A stretch of DNA of 55,042 nucleotides, from assembly GCA_938005705.1 (NCBI GenBank), contig CALLML010000042.1:1-55042 (forward strand), given 5' to 3'. Position 1 is the stretch's first letter, and the number at the start of each line of letters is the position of its first letter. The translations under genes and the position numbers were made by a program. Source of the stretch: an uncultured bacterium (lineage in GTDB: Bacteria; Verrucomicrobiota; Kiritimatiellia; PWTM01). Below the pieces are notes generated by a model, which was not told the origin of the DNA, did not search any database, and saw only the letters and a list, made by a program, of their open reading frames with translations. This document shows positions 1 through 9,001 of the stretch, one piece after another.

Positions 1-358
1 AGATCGCTTCCGGCATTGCGCCAGGAGGCTCGGCGCGGTGCCGATATAGCTCCGGCGAGCTCCTCGGCATCCAGGTCTGTCCACCGGCTTTCCCGCCGGG
101 TGGCGGAGCTCTGCCGATCCTGGCCGAAATTGGATCGACACGCCCTCACCCAAGCATCCGGTGAAGCGCTGCGACACCGGCGCGTCCTCCGCAGCGCCCA
201 TTCCTACGCCGACCACCCCTCGAACGCTCTATTTCCAAGGCCGTTCATGAATAATCCGGGCTAACGGCGAGCGATAGCTGGAATCGCTGCTGTATTGACC
301 CTTCCGTTTGGCAGGGCTCCAGGCCCGCCGCACTAGCTGCGCCCACGGGATTGTTCGG
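1..358. other. left-edge region, no gene assigned
   Basis: No product is recognised between the window edge and the end of hypA. Frame 3 on the plus strand is open from the edge to a TGA at 162-164, without a start codon, but its third-position G+C looks ordinary and its short Pro/Gly-rich translation resembles nothing I know. It could be the tail of a gene entering from the left or simply chance. No tRNA, hairpin with a T-run, or repeat was seen. Confidence 0.4.
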
Positions 359-718
359 CTACCTTTCTCCGCCGGAAAAAGCCAACTCCGCCGACTGTAG
401 AATCATTTCCGATCCGTCCGTGATGCGGACGCGATCGCCCCCGCAGGCGGCGCAACGGATCGCGAGCGGCTCCGCCGGCGTTTCCGCGCCGCAATCATCG
501 CATCGGACTTTCAAAGGCGCTTCCTCCAAAATGAGATCCGCCCCCTCTGCGCAACTCCCTTCCGCCGCCACCGGAAAGGCGAAACGAAGCGCCTCCGGCT
601 CCACGCCCGACAGCGCGCCGATCCGCAAAACCACCCGTGTGACCCGCCGCGCGCCCTCGCGATCGGCAAGGCGTTGCAACTGGATGACCAACACCTCCGC
701 TATCGAGAGCTCGTGCAT
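359..718 (-). CDS. hypA: hydrogenase nickel incorporation protein HypA
   Basis: HypA (119 aa) is the nickel metallochaperone that, with HypB, delivers Ni to the large subunit of NiFe hydrogenases. The protein opens with MHEL; His2 is the conserved Ni ligand, which fixes the start at 718 rather than at an upstream in-frame codon. A zinc site is formed by two CxxC pairs (CDDC and CAAC) in the C-terminal third, as expected for the family. It follows hypE by about 10 nt, and that gap contains a GAGGAGG ribosome binding site. The two genes form an operon transcribed leftwards. No hydrogenase structural gene or other hyp gene lies to the right; any would be beyond the left edge or elsewhere. Confidence 0.93.
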   Translation of the reverse strand: MHELSIAEVLVIQLQRLADREGARRVTRVVLRIGALSGVEPEALRFAFPVAAEGSCAEGADLILEEAPLKVRCDDCGAETPAEPLAIRCAACGGDRVRITDGSEMILQSAELAFSGGER

Positions 719-728
719 GCGCCCCTCC

Positions 729-1739
729 TCAGCAAATCCGCGGCAGTGGTTCACCCTGCGGCAGATCCACAATTCGCCGCCCGCCGGTCAGCGTCTCCAT
801 CACCACCCGTCCTGCGTCTGATGACGTCAACTCGCCGATCCGCCGCGCATCCCGCCCGTGCGGATGCGCACGCCACACCGCGAGAATGTCTTCCGCCGCC
901 TCTGCCTCGACGACGGCGACGATACGTCCCTCGCACGCCACCCGAATCAGCTCGATGCCCATCATCTCCGCCAGTGCGCGCGCTGCCGGCCGAAAGGGCA
1001 GATCAGATTCCCGGACGAGAGCGCCCACGGACATTCCCTCCACCATTTCATTCAATACTGCTGCCACACCGCCGCGCGTCGGGTCGCGCATGAACTTCAC
1101 CGCCGCCGCATACGGAACCATCGCTTGCACCAGCCCCAAAACCGGCGCGGAATCGCTCTGGAGAGCCTCTGACGCCGGTAACCGTTCCCGCGCAGCCATC
1201 ACCGCCATGCCATGATCGCCGATGGTTCCGCTGACCAGAACGGCATCACCGGCGGCAAGCCTGCGGCGATTCAATCGAAATCCTGGCATCCCCTCGCCGA
1301 CGCCGGCGGTGACGAGATACAGGCCGTCGCACTGGCCTCGCCGCACAACCTTGGTGTCGCCGGTGATGATGTCCGCGCCCGTCGCGGCGGCAGCGGTACG
1401 TGCGGAATCCAGAATCGTTCGCAACAGCGGGAGCGAAAAACCTTCTTCGAGGATCATCGCCAGTGAAAGCGCCCGCACCCGCGCGCCGCGTACCGCCAGG
1501 TCGTTAACCGTGCCGTGGATTGCGAGCGATCCGATATCCCCCCCGGGAAAAACCGGCGGTTGAACGACGAAGGCATCAGTGGTGAAAAACAGTGGCGGAG
1601 AAGCCGCCGGCAGCTCGGCGGCGTCGGGCAGTCCGTCGGGGGCGGCGATGGTAAACCGAGGCAGAAGCTCTGCGCGGATGAATTCCGCCATAAGTCGCCC
1701 GCCCGCACCGTGCTCAATTCGAATGCTGTCGGTATTCAT
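729..1739 (-). CDS. hypE: carbamoyl dehydratase HypE (hydrogenase maturation)
   Basis: HypE (336 aa) dehydrates the carbamoyl group placed by HypF on its C-terminal cysteine, producing the thiocyanate from which the CN ligands of the NiFe centre are made. The N-terminus carries the IEHGAGGRLM motif of the AIR-synthase-like ATP-binding fold. The chain ends exactly in PRIC, so the essential C-terminal Cys is present and exposed. Length is normal for the family. It is the first gene of a leftward hypE-hypA pair, and its start is divergent from the Ycf46-like gene across about 130 bp. Confidence 0.95.
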   Translation of the reverse strand: MNTDSIRIEHGAGGRLMAEFIRAELLPRFTIAAPDGLPDAAELPAASPPLFFTTDAFVVQPPVFPGGDIGSLAIHGTVNDLAVRGARVRALSLAMILEEGFSLPLLRTILDSARTAAAATGADIITGDTKVVRRGQCDGLYLVTAGVGEGMPGFRLNRRRLAAGDAVLVSGTIGDHGMAVMAARERLPASEALQSDSAPVLGLVQAMVPYAAAVKFMRDPTRGGVAAVLNEMVEGMSVGALVRESDLPFRPAARALAEMMGIELIRVACEGRIVAVVEAEAAEDILAVWRAHPHGRDARRIGELTSSDAGRVVMETLTGGRRIVDLPQGEPLPRIC

Positions 1740-1873
1740 AATCTTCCAAATCTACCGTCGAATTTGGCGCGGAACACCGAATCATACCAGCCATTTTCAT
1801 TTTAAGGCATCCCAACATTGGCGTTGAGCGCATTCGATGGCATGATGGACGCGTGGTGTGGGAGAATGAGGCT

Positions 1874-3367
1874 ATGCATCCGATGATGGAAGCCATTCGT
1901 CCGGCCCTGTTGGGGCGCTACCCTCTGATTGCCCTGATCACGCCGGAGGAGGACCGCGCACTGGAGGCCCTGCGGGGGCTCGCCGCCGAACGAAACCTCG
2001 GCGTCCGCTGCTGGTCTTGTGTGGACGGATGGGAAGGCGAGGCGTGGGACGAGGCTCGGCGCGATCCGGTGTTGGCGCTGCGCGCGCTACGCGACGCTCC
2101 CGCTCCGGGATTCCACGTCATGAAGGACCTCCACCCGTTTCTGGCCCGTGCGGACGTGGTACGGGTTTTGCGCGATACACGCGCGGTGCTCGCGAAGACG
2201 GCGGGTGCGCATCTGTTTCTGTTGACGCCGCAGATCGAGCTTCCGGAAGACTTGGCGAAGGACGTGTTTCGGATTCGCCTGCCGCTTCCGTCGCCCGAGG
2301 AACTCGCCGTCGAGATCGAGCGTGTCCATGCTGATTATCCGGCTGTCGCCCTCTCGGAGGAATTGCGATCCACCCTTGCACTGGCGTTGCGCGGCCTGAC
2401 ACTGGATGAGGCGCGCCACGTGATGCATGCCGTGTTCGCCGGAGGCGATATAAACGAGGAAGGTCAAGCTTTGGATCGCATCTTCGCGGCCAAGGAAGCG
2501 TTATTGCGCCGGGAAGGATTCCTCCGCTATGTACCACACACGCGGTCGCTGGATGCTGTGGGAGGCCTCGAGGTGCTGCGGGAATGGGCGATTAAACGGC
2601 GCGATCTGTTTACCCGACGCGCTCTCGACGCCGGATTGCCGGTGCCGCGCGGCGTGCTAATCATGGGCATCAGCGGCTGCGGAAAGAGCCTGTCGGCCAA
2701 GGCGATCGCCGCGCTCTGGCGCGTGCCGCTGTTCCGGCTGGACATGAATCTCGTGTTCTCAGGCCTCTATGGATCGCCCGAAGCCGCCTTCCACCGCGCG
2801 CTCGAAACCGTCGAGGCGCTCGCGCCAGTGGTCCTGTGGATTGACGAAATTGAGAACGCGCTGGGCATGACTTCCCAATCCGCCACCGTCGAGCAGTCGT
2901 TGACGTTTTCCTCGTTTTTGACGTGGATGCAGGAGCGGCCTCCGCTGGTCTTCGTCGCTGCGACGGCCAACCGCATCGAGACGCTGCCGGCGGAAATCAT
3001 CCGCAAAGGCCGGTTCGACGAGGTCTTTTTCTGCGATCTGCCGGGCCCGGATGAGCGTCGGGAAATCTTCCGAATCCACTTGCGGCTCAACGGCGCCGAT
3101 CCGGATTGTATGGACGTGGACCGGCTATTGCACTCGACAGAGGGTTGGACCGGAGCGGAGATCGAACAGGCGGTCATCTCGGCGCGGATTGACGCGCACC
3201 AGGAAGGGCGGGCGATGACGCTCGAGGACGTGCGCCGCTACACCGTCCGCATGATTCCCCTCTCGACCACGATGTCCGAACAGATCGCGGCGATTCGCGA
3301 TTGGGCCTACAACCGCGCCCTGCGCGCCTCGCGCGCGGCCCCGCGGCCGCTCAAGCCGGAGCGATGA
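1874..3367 (+). CDS. Ycf46-like AAA ATPase
   Basis: A 497-residue AAA+ ATPase of the Ycf46 type, named from cyanobacteria and plastids, where it has been linked to photosynthetic carbon use. Its role in other bacteria is unclear. Residues 1-220 form the helical N-terminal region usual for the family. Walker A is GISGCGKS (265-272), Walker B VVLWIDEIE (319-327), sensor 1 falls in ATANR near 363-367, and arginine-finger candidates lie in RKGRFDE (377-383). ATG at 1874 is preferred over GTG at 1853 because GGGAG ends 9 nt upstream of it. A few hundred bases separate it from miaB, so they may not be cotranscribed. The family assignment is firm; the cellular function is not. Confidence 0.85.
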   Translation: MHPMMEAIRPALLGRYPLIALITPEEDRALEALRGLAAERNLGVRCWSCVDGWEGEAWDEARRDPVLALRALRDAPAPGFHVMKDLHPFLARADVVRVLRDTRAVLAKTAGAHLFLLTPQIELPEDLAKDVFRIRLPLPSPEELAVEIERVHADYPAVALSEELRSTLALALRGLTLDEARHVMHAVFAGGDINEEGQALDRIFAAKEALLRREGFLRYVPHTRSLDAVGGLEVLREWAIKRRDLFTRRALDAGLPVPRGVLIMGISGCGKSLSAKAIAALWRVPLFRLDMNLVFSGLYGSPEAAFHRALETVEALAPVVLWIDEIENALGMTSQSATVEQSLTFSSFLTWMQERPPLVFVAATANRIETLPAEIIRKGRFDEVFFCDLPGPDERREIFRIHLRLNGADPDCMDVDRLLHSTEGWTGAEIEQAVISARIDAHQEGRAMTLEDVRRYTVRMIPLSTTMSEQIAAIRDWAYNRALRASRAAPRPLKPER

Positions 3368-3897
3368 GCCGGAGGCGAAATAGCGCTGCTCCAGCCCCGC
3401 CGTGCGACGGTATTTAAAGCCCATTTTCCGAGCGTAATTCGCTTCCGGGCGCTCGGATGCCTTTGGGAGTCCAGTCCTCTTTTTGCGGCTCGACGGAGCT
3501 TGCGTTCGACAGCCCCTCGTGCTTCTTCTCCCCGAAACAGAGTCTTAAATTTCAGATTTTTCATTTAAACGGACCGGATGCGTTTTGCCCTTCAGGATTG
3601 AAAGGAAAAGGAGAAAACCGCGGACGGCGTTCGGCCCCGTGAAACGGGGCGAGCGTGTCCCCCGCCCATTATCAAAAAATTCTGTGCCGGAGGTCACTGG
3701 CCGCCGAAAAGCGGAGGGATGATTTCCCTTCATCCAACGAGCGATCCGCCTTTGGGCAATCGGCAGTGGGGTCAGCCTTACGAGACCAGGATCGACACCG
3801 ACGTATTTTTGCCCGCTGGATACACGGGAAAAGTCAGTTGACCTTGAGAAAAAGATGGAGAACCTTTTTCCCGGCGCTTATCCGGACGACAGACCCA
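3368..3897. other. 530-bp intergenic region before miaB
   Basis: No gene is recognised. Two inverted repeats are visible: CCGAGCG/CGCTCGG (3428-3434 with 3450-3456) and GCCCCGT/ACGGGGC with a 3-nt loop (3634-3640 with 3644-3650). Neither is followed by a T-run on either strand, so neither is a convincing intrinsic terminator. The frame of miaB stays open upstream to about 3655, but that stretch shows no family similarity, and the MiaB fold starts at the ATG at 3898. Confidence 0.5.
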
Positions 3898-5304
3898 ATG
3901 AAGTACTTTCTTGTCACCATCGGATGTCAGATGAACGACGCGGACGCTCGTTACGTAGCCGCCGAACTCGAACGGCGTGGCTACGCGCCGGCCGCCCAAC
4001 TGGAGGAAGCAAACCTTATCCTGCTGAATACATGTGTAGTCCGGCAGCAAGCAGAAAACAAGGCCCTGGCTCGACTCCGTGAATTGGCCGAATGGCGTGC
4101 GCGGCGCCCAGAGCTGCGCATCATCCTGATGGGCTGTCTGGTGGGGGCTCGGCCGTCCCCCGATTTCTCTACCCGCTTCCCCTTTGTAGACGTGTTTCTG
4201 CCGCCGTCGGATATCGGACCTTTGCTTCGCTTCCTAGATGAGCAGGGGGAAAGGGACAGGGGGGAAAGGGACAGAGAAAGACAACCCGCAGGCAGAAAAG
4301 CGCCGGCGAACGAGTTGCCAGTTGAAACGAACGACGAGGAGGCTGTATTTCCACCGTCGCGTCGTGGCGAACCCACAGCCGGCGTGCCGGTTGTGCTCGG
4401 CTGCTCGCAGGCCTGCACGTATTGCGTGATTCCCTATCGGCGTGGGCGGGAACGCAGCCGCTTGCCGCAGGATGTTCTCTCGGAGGTACGCCGTCTAGCG
4501 GAGGCGGGCGTGCGTGAGGTGACACTACTCGGACAGATTATCGACCGGTACGGCAAAGACCTGTTGAATAGCGGCGATTTGGCCGATCTTCTGGGCGCTG
4601 TGGCAGATATTGACGGCCTCGCACGCGTCCGATTTCTGACAAGCCATCCTTCGTATCTCAGTGAACGGATCATCCGCACGGTCGCTGAGAATCCAAAAAT
4701 TTGCCCCGTTTTCGAGCTGCCCATTCAGGCGGGAAGCGATGCGGTGCTCGCGGCGATGCGTCGCGGATACACGAGTGCGGATTATCGTCGGCTTACGGAT
4801 CGGATTCGCTCCGCGATTCCCCATGCCGCGCTCCATACAGATATCATCGTTGGATTTCCGGGCGAAACAGAGGATCAATTTGAGCAATCCGTCCGCATTG
4901 TTGAGGAAATTGGCTTTCAAAAAATTCATATTGCTCGGTACTCGCCCCGTCCGCTTACATGGGCGGCGCGGCACCTGATCGACAATGTGCCGCCGGCAGA
5001 AAAGACGCGCCGGCAGCAGCGGATCGAGGCGATCCAAAAAGCCATTCAAACGCGTCAGAACGCCGCCCTGATCGGGACAACTGTCGAGGTATTGGTGGAC
5101 GGGAGGGACGAGCTCCGTGGGCGGTGGCGCGGTCGCTCGGCGGATGACCGCCTCGTCTTTTTCTCATCTTCCCGGGCGCGGCCGGGCGATCTGATCCGCG
5201 TCCACATTGAATGGACAGGGCCGTTTACGTTGATCGGGCGAGACCCGAGAGCGGGCAACGAGGGCCCGTTGCCCCCAGCCCTGAGCGCGGCCAGGGGCAC
5301 GTGA
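3898..5304 (+). CDS. miaB: tRNA-2-methylthio-N6-dimethylallyladenosine synthase MiaB
   Basis: MiaB (468 aa) adds the methylthio group to i6A37 of tRNAs reading UNN codons. The N-terminal UPF0004 domain opens with the TIGCQMND motif, and its cluster ligands are Cys10, Cys46 and Cys80. The radical-SAM triad is C169-x3-C173-x2-C176 in GCSQACTYC, and a TRAM domain follows from about residue 395. GCQMN favours MiaB over RimO or MtaB. The start at 3898 places this motif at the N-terminus as in relatives. Unusually, the linker between the first two domains holds GERDR twice (117-126), from a perfect 15-bp tandem duplication, within a charged segment (about 112-155) that looks longer than usual. Confidence 0.9.
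   Translation: MKYFLVTIGCQMNDADARYVAAELERRGYAPAAQLEEANLILLNTCVVRQQAENKALARLRELAEWRARRPELRIILMGCLVGARPSPDFSTRFPFVDVFLPPSDIGPLLRFLDEQGERDRGERDRERQPAGRKAPANELPVETNDEEAVFPPSRRGEPTAGVPVVLGCSQACTYCVIPYRRGRERSRLPQDVLSEVRRLAEAGVREVTLLGQIIDRYGKDLLNSGDLADLLGAVADIDGLARVRFLTSHPSYLSERIIRTVAENPKICPVFELPIQAGSDAVLAAMRRGYTSADYRRLTDRIRSAIPHAALHTDIIVGFPGETEDQFEQSVRIVEEIGFQKIHIARYSPRPLTWAARHLIDNVPPAEKTRRQQRIEAIQKAIQTRQNAALIGTTVEVLVDGRDELRGRWRGRSADDRLVFFSSSRARPGDLIRVHIEWTGPFTLIGRDPRAGNEGPLPPALSAARGT
4245..4274 (+). repeat. 15-bp perfect tandem duplication inside miaB
   Basis: GGGGGAAAGGGACAG occurs twice head to tail (4245-4259, 4260-4274). Because the unit is five codons long, the frame is kept and the protein gains GERDRGERDR in a linker. 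Purine-rich G/A runs of this kind expand by slippage. The sequence also recalls G-rich dispersed REP-like elements, though no other copy was found in this window. Confidence 0.9.
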
Positions 5305-5370
5305 TTTGAAAGTTATCCCCGGAAGGGACGATTCCGCCGAAAACGGGGCGTACACAACGTGCCATTCATC

Positions 5371-5385
5371 CCGACCGTGGGTCGG
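5371..5385. other. small inverted repeat upstream of gspE
   Basis: CCGACC/GGTCGG with a 3-nt loop lies in the 246-bp gap between miaB and gspE. It has no T-run, so its role as a terminator is doubtful. A TATAAA hexamer (about 5496-5501) closer to gspE could be a -10 element, but no well-spaced -35 was seen. Confidence 0.35.
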
Positions 5386-5550
5386 AGCCGGATCCTCGAT
5401 ACCGGGGCTTACCGAAGTCTAATTTTACGTGGCGCCGTCAGATTCGCCATACTAAGATTCTTTCGCCGCGTCCGTTGTTTCGGCAGCGCAAATCTATAAA
5501 TGACATGAACGAAAGGCGCTCACATCCTTAACGAACCATCAAGCAGAGAC

Positions 5551-7254
5551 ATGCTAGATCCCGCGGCCATTCTGGAAAAGACCGGCCTCTGCGACCGCAC
5601 CCGCGCTGAAGAGGTGTGCGCGCTGGCGCGCGCCTGCGGCCAGACGTTTCTGGAGGCGGCGGTGGCGGAGCGATACGCCAATGAAGAGGAGCTGCTCCGC
5701 GCCCTGGCTCGGGTCATGGGCTGGCCTTTTTTTGCCGGTGACGCGCTCGGCGCCGAGTCCGCCGTCCTCGCCCTCCTGCCGACGGCAACCGTGTTTCGTT
5801 TCGAGGTTTTCCCCGTCGCTCTCGAAAGCGACGCCTTGCGGGTGGCCACTGCCGATCCTTTCCGACCGGGTCTGGCTGACGCGTTGCGCCTTGCCGCCGG
5901 ACGCCCGGTGCGTTTCGCGCTGGCGCCCGCCGCGGAAATCGCCCGCGCGATAAAAACCCATTACGGAGTAGGCGCCGACACGCTCGATCAAATTCTCCGC
6001 GACCGCCCACTCGAGATTGCGTCGGAGGAAGCGCTCTTCGATAAGAACATTGACGAGAAAGACCAAGACGCCTCGGTGGTCAAGTTCGTCAACCAAATCA
6101 TCTGGGAAGCCTATCAGGATGGCGCCACCGACATCCACATCGAACCCCAGGAAAATGATCTGCGCATCCGCTACCGCATTGACGGGGTGCTCCACCCCAC
6201 GCCGGTTCCGCCTCAACTCAAGCAGCTGCAGTCGGCGGTCATTTCGCGCGTGAAGGTCATGGCCGGCATGGACATCGCCGAAAAACGCCTGCCGCAGGAT
6301 GGGCGCATGGGCCTGCGTATACGGGGCGAGGACATTGACGTGCGAGTCTCGACCATGCCGACCGTCTACGGCGAGAGCGTCAGCCTGCGTCTGCTATTGC
6401 GCCGCAGCGGGCTGCTGGGGATGGACAAGTTGGGGCTGAGCACGCGCGATGAAGCGCTGTTGAAGCGTCTCATCACCCGGCCGCACGGCATTCTGCTGGT
6501 CACCGGACCCACCGGTTCGGGCAAATCCACCTCCCTCTACGCCTGGCTTCACACGATCAATTCCGTGGACAAGCGAATTTTGACGGTCGAGGACCCTATT
6601 GAGTACGAGATGCCGGGCATCAACCAGATCCAGGTGAAACCTGACATCGGTCTGACCTTCGCGGTGGGATTGCGGCACATTCTGCGCCAGGATCCCGATG
6701 TAATCATGGTCGGTGAAATTCGCGATAAGGAGACGGCGGAGATCGCCATCCGCGCGGCGCTGACCGGCCACCTGGTCTTCAGTACCCTGCACACGAATGA
6801 CTCCGCCGGCGCCATCACGCGGCTGGTGGATATGGGCATCGAACCGTTTCTGGTGGCCTCTTCCATTGAGGCGATCGTGGCTCAGCGCTTGGTGCGACGC
6901 CTCTGTCCGGAATGCCGACGTCCGCGCGCGATGGACGAGGAAATGTTGGATCGCATGGGATTCCCGCGCGCCCTGCGCGAAGGGCATATATTGTACGAGG
7001 CAACCGGATGCAAGGCCTGTCGGGGAACGGGATATCGCGGACGCACAGGCATCTATGAGATTCTGGTCATGACGGAAACCCTGCGATCTCTTGCCACGGC
7101 CCGCCAACCCAGTCACATGATCAAGACCGAAGCCCTGCGCGCCGGTTTGCGCACGTTGCGCCAGGACGGCTGGGAGAAAGCGGCACAGGGGATGACGACC
7201 CTCGAGGAAGTGCTGCGCGTGTCGGAAGAGGACGAAGCGCTTACGGAAAACTGA
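5551..7254 (+). CDS. gspE: type II secretion ATPase GspE
   Basis: GspE (567 aa) is the cytoplasmic hexameric ATPase that drives pseudopilus assembly. The N-terminal MshEN-like region (1-150) would bind GspL. The catalytic core has Walker A GPTGSGKST (319-327), the Asp box VEDPIEYE (346-353), Walker B DPDVIMVGEIRD (381-392) and the His box TGHLVFSTLHT (405-415). The zinc-binding insertion has paired cysteines CPEC (452-455) and CKAC (487-490), a hallmark of GspE/PilB. It is first in an operon whose following genes are gspF-M and gspD, which favours GspE over PilB. The ribosome binding site before the ATG is weak. Confidence 0.95.
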   Translation: MLDPAAILEKTGLCDRTRAEEVCALARACGQTFLEAAVAERYANEEELLRALARVMGWPFFAGDALGAESAVLALLPTATVFRFEVFPVALESDALRVATADPFRPGLADALRLAAGRPVRFALAPAAEIARAIKTHYGVGADTLDQILRDRPLEIASEEALFDKNIDEKDQDASVVKFVNQIIWEAYQDGATDIHIEPQENDLRIRYRIDGVLHPTPVPPQLKQLQSAVISRVKVMAGMDIAEKRLPQDGRMGLRIRGEDIDVRVSTMPTVYGESVSLRLLLRRSGLLGMDKLGLSTRDEALLKRLITRPHGILLVTGPTGSGKSTSLYAWLHTINSVDKRILTVEDPIEYEMPGINQIQVKPDIGLTFAVGLRHILRQDPDVIMVGEIRDKETAEIAIRAALTGHLVFSTLHTNDSAGAITRLVDMGIEPFLVASSIEAIVAQRLVRRLCPECRRPRAMDEEMLDRMGFPRALREGHILYEATGCKACRGTGYRGRTGIYEILVMTETLRSLATARQPSHMIKTEALRAGLRTLRQDGWEKAAQGMTTLEEVLRVSEEDEALTEN

Positions 7255-7264
7255 AACTGCATTC

Positions 7265-8521
7265 ATGCCACGTTATCGCTATATCGCGCGATCCCCCACG
7301 GGCGAGCGGATGGAAGGCTTCGCGGAAGCTGCGGACCGCCCCACGCTCCTCCGACGGCTTCGAAGTGGCGGCCTGGTGCCGATCGCGGTGGAAGACCTCA
7401 ACGCCAGGGCCGCCTCGCGCGCGCCGGACCGCTCCCCCGCTTCCCATCCGCGCTTTTTCAGCTTGCGCCGTTTGCCGCGCGCCATGCGACCCTCCGACCT
7501 GGCGATGTTCGCGCGCGAATTGAGCGATTTGATGGGAGCGGGCATGACGCTGGGCCGTGCGTTGCAGACCCTGGCGCGGCGCCGGGACACCGGTGTTGCC
7601 GGCGACCTTCATTCCACTCTGCGCGACGAAATCCTGCGCGGCGCAAGTCTGTCGGAAGCGTTGGAGGCGCGCGCCGGTGTATTCCCTGCCCTGTTCATCA
7701 ACATGGTGCGCGCCGGCGAAACGGGCGGACGTCTCGCGGAAACGCTGCGCCGTCTCTCCGAACACTACGAACGGGCGGCCTCGGCGCGCGAAAAGGTCGT
7801 CTCCGCCCTCGCCTATCCCGCGTTTGTATTGGTCGCGGCCATCGGCACAGTCATTTTTGCGATGACGTTCGTCGTGCCTCGTTTCAGTGCGATTTTCCGT
7901 GAACTGGGCGGCGCCCTGCCGGCCCCGACCCGGGCGCTGATCGCCATCAGCCGCGCCGCCGTGCGGCACGGTCCCTGGGTCGCCCTTGTGCTCACCGCGC
8001 TCGTCTGGGCCGCCGCGCGGTCGTTGCGCCATCCGACCACGCGCCGCCGCGCCGAGGCCGGACTGCTGCGCATGCCCATCGTGGGCCCGATCATGCGCGC
8101 CGGCGCTTTTGGCCGCTTTGCGCACACGCTGGGGTCTTTACTGGCCAACGGCATTCCGGTACTACAGGCCCTTTCGATCGCGGAAACCACGGTGGGCCAT
8201 GCCGTGATTGCCGAGGCCGTGCGCCAGGCGCGCGAACGCGTCACCGACGGCGCGACCATTTCCGGCCCGCTGGCGGAGGGCGGGCTGTTTCCGCCGGATC
8301 TGACTGATATGCTGGCCATTGGCGAAGAAACCGGCGACCTGCCCAGCGCGCTCGAACGCATCGCGCAGCGCTATGATGCCGAGCTCGACCGACGTCTGCG
8401 CGCGATGACCACGCTGATCGGACCGGCGTTGATTCTCCTGGTCGCGGTCATCATCGGCTTCATCGCCATCAGCCTGTTGACCGCCGTCTTCGAAATGACC
8501 AGCGGACTCAAAGTTCGATGA
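7265..8521 (+). CDS. gspF: type II secretion inner-membrane protein GspF
   Basis: GspF (418 aa) is the polytopic inner-membrane platform protein that contacts GspE and GspL. Two related T2SF helical domains are visible, starting near residues 75 and 278. Hydrophobic segments lie near 175-200 and 215-240, with a third at the C-terminus (about 385-410), matching the three-helix topology. The N-terminal YRYIARSPTGERMEGF is a family signature. It starts 10 nt after gspE. A short gap of 48 bp with a GAGG ribosome binding site separates it from gspG. Confidence 0.94.
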   Translation: MPRYRYIARSPTGERMEGFAEAADRPTLLRRLRSGGLVPIAVEDLNARAASRAPDRSPASHPRFFSLRRLPRAMRPSDLAMFARELSDLMGAGMTLGRALQTLARRRDTGVAGDLHSTLRDEILRGASLSEALEARAGVFPALFINMVRAGETGGRLAETLRRLSEHYERAASAREKVVSALAYPAFVLVAAIGTVIFAMTFVVPRFSAIFRELGGALPAPTRALIAISRAAVRHGPWVALVLTALVWAAARSLRHPTTRRRAEAGLLRMPIVGPIMRAGAFGRFAHTLGSLLANGIPVLQALSIAETTVGHAVIAEAVRQARERVTDGATISGPLAEGGLFPPDLTDMLAIGEETGDLPSALERIAQRYDAELDRRLRAMTTLIGPALILLVAVIIGFIAISLLTAVFEMTSGLKVR

Positions 8522-8569
8522 TTCTCCATCACGGCCGGATGGACGCAAAACGAATCGAGGAAAACGAAT

Positions 8570-9001
8570 ATGAAAAAAAACAGAAACAACAAGAAAGACC
8601 GCGCCAGATGCGAGGGGTTCACGTTGATGGAGGTGCTGCTGGTGGTGGTGATCATCAGCATCCTCGTGGCGATGGCCGTACCCCGCTTCAGCGGACGCGC
8701 CGAACAGGCGAAGATCGCCCGCGCAGAGGCGGATATCGGCAATATCGGCACGGCCATCCGTCTCTACGAAATTGACAACGGCCGCTTTCCGCCCGCGCTC
8801 CAGGCGTTGCTGACGGCGCCTGCCGAGGCGATGAACTGGCGCGGTCCGTATCTCGAAAAAGGTATTCCTCGCGATCCGTGGCAACGCGAATACCAGTATC
8901 GACTGCCTGGCACGAAGAATCCGCATGGCTTTGATCTCTGGTCGTTGGGGCCTGACGGGGTGGAGAGCAACGACGATATCGGCAATTGGGCTCAGCCCTA
9001 A
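8570..9001 (+). CDS. gspG: major pseudopilin GspG
   Basis: GspG (143 aa) is the major pseudopilin of the secretion piston. A 16-residue positively charged leader ends in G before FTLMEVLLVVVIISILVAM, with Glu at position +5 of the mature protein as the prepilin peptidase and assembly require. The C-terminal segment DLWSLGPDGVESNDD corresponds to the calcium-binding loop of GspG. Its stop codon overlaps the next gene's ATG by one base (TAATG). No prepilin peptidase gene is present in the window. Confidence 0.95.
   Translation: MKKNRNNKKDRARCEGFTLMEVLLVVVIISILVAMAVPRFSGRAEQAKIARAEADIGNIGTAIRLYEIDNGRFPPALQALLTAPAEAMNWRGPYLEKGIPRDPWQREYQYRLPGTKNPHGFDLWSLGPDGVESNDDIGNWAQP

Noticed and set aside
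3-164. Open frame from the left edge to a TGA
   Set aside because: No start inside the window, composition not clearly coding, nothing recognisable in the translation. Could be a gene tail, but cannot be supported.
3634-3650. GCCCCGT/ACGGGGC hairpin as an intrinsic terminator
   Set aside because: No T-run on either strand within 10 nt; a stem alone is not enough.
3655-3897. In-frame N-terminal extension of miaB by 81 residues
   Set aside because: The stretch has no family similarity, and the MiaB fold with the TIGCQMN motif begins exactly at the ATG at 3898.
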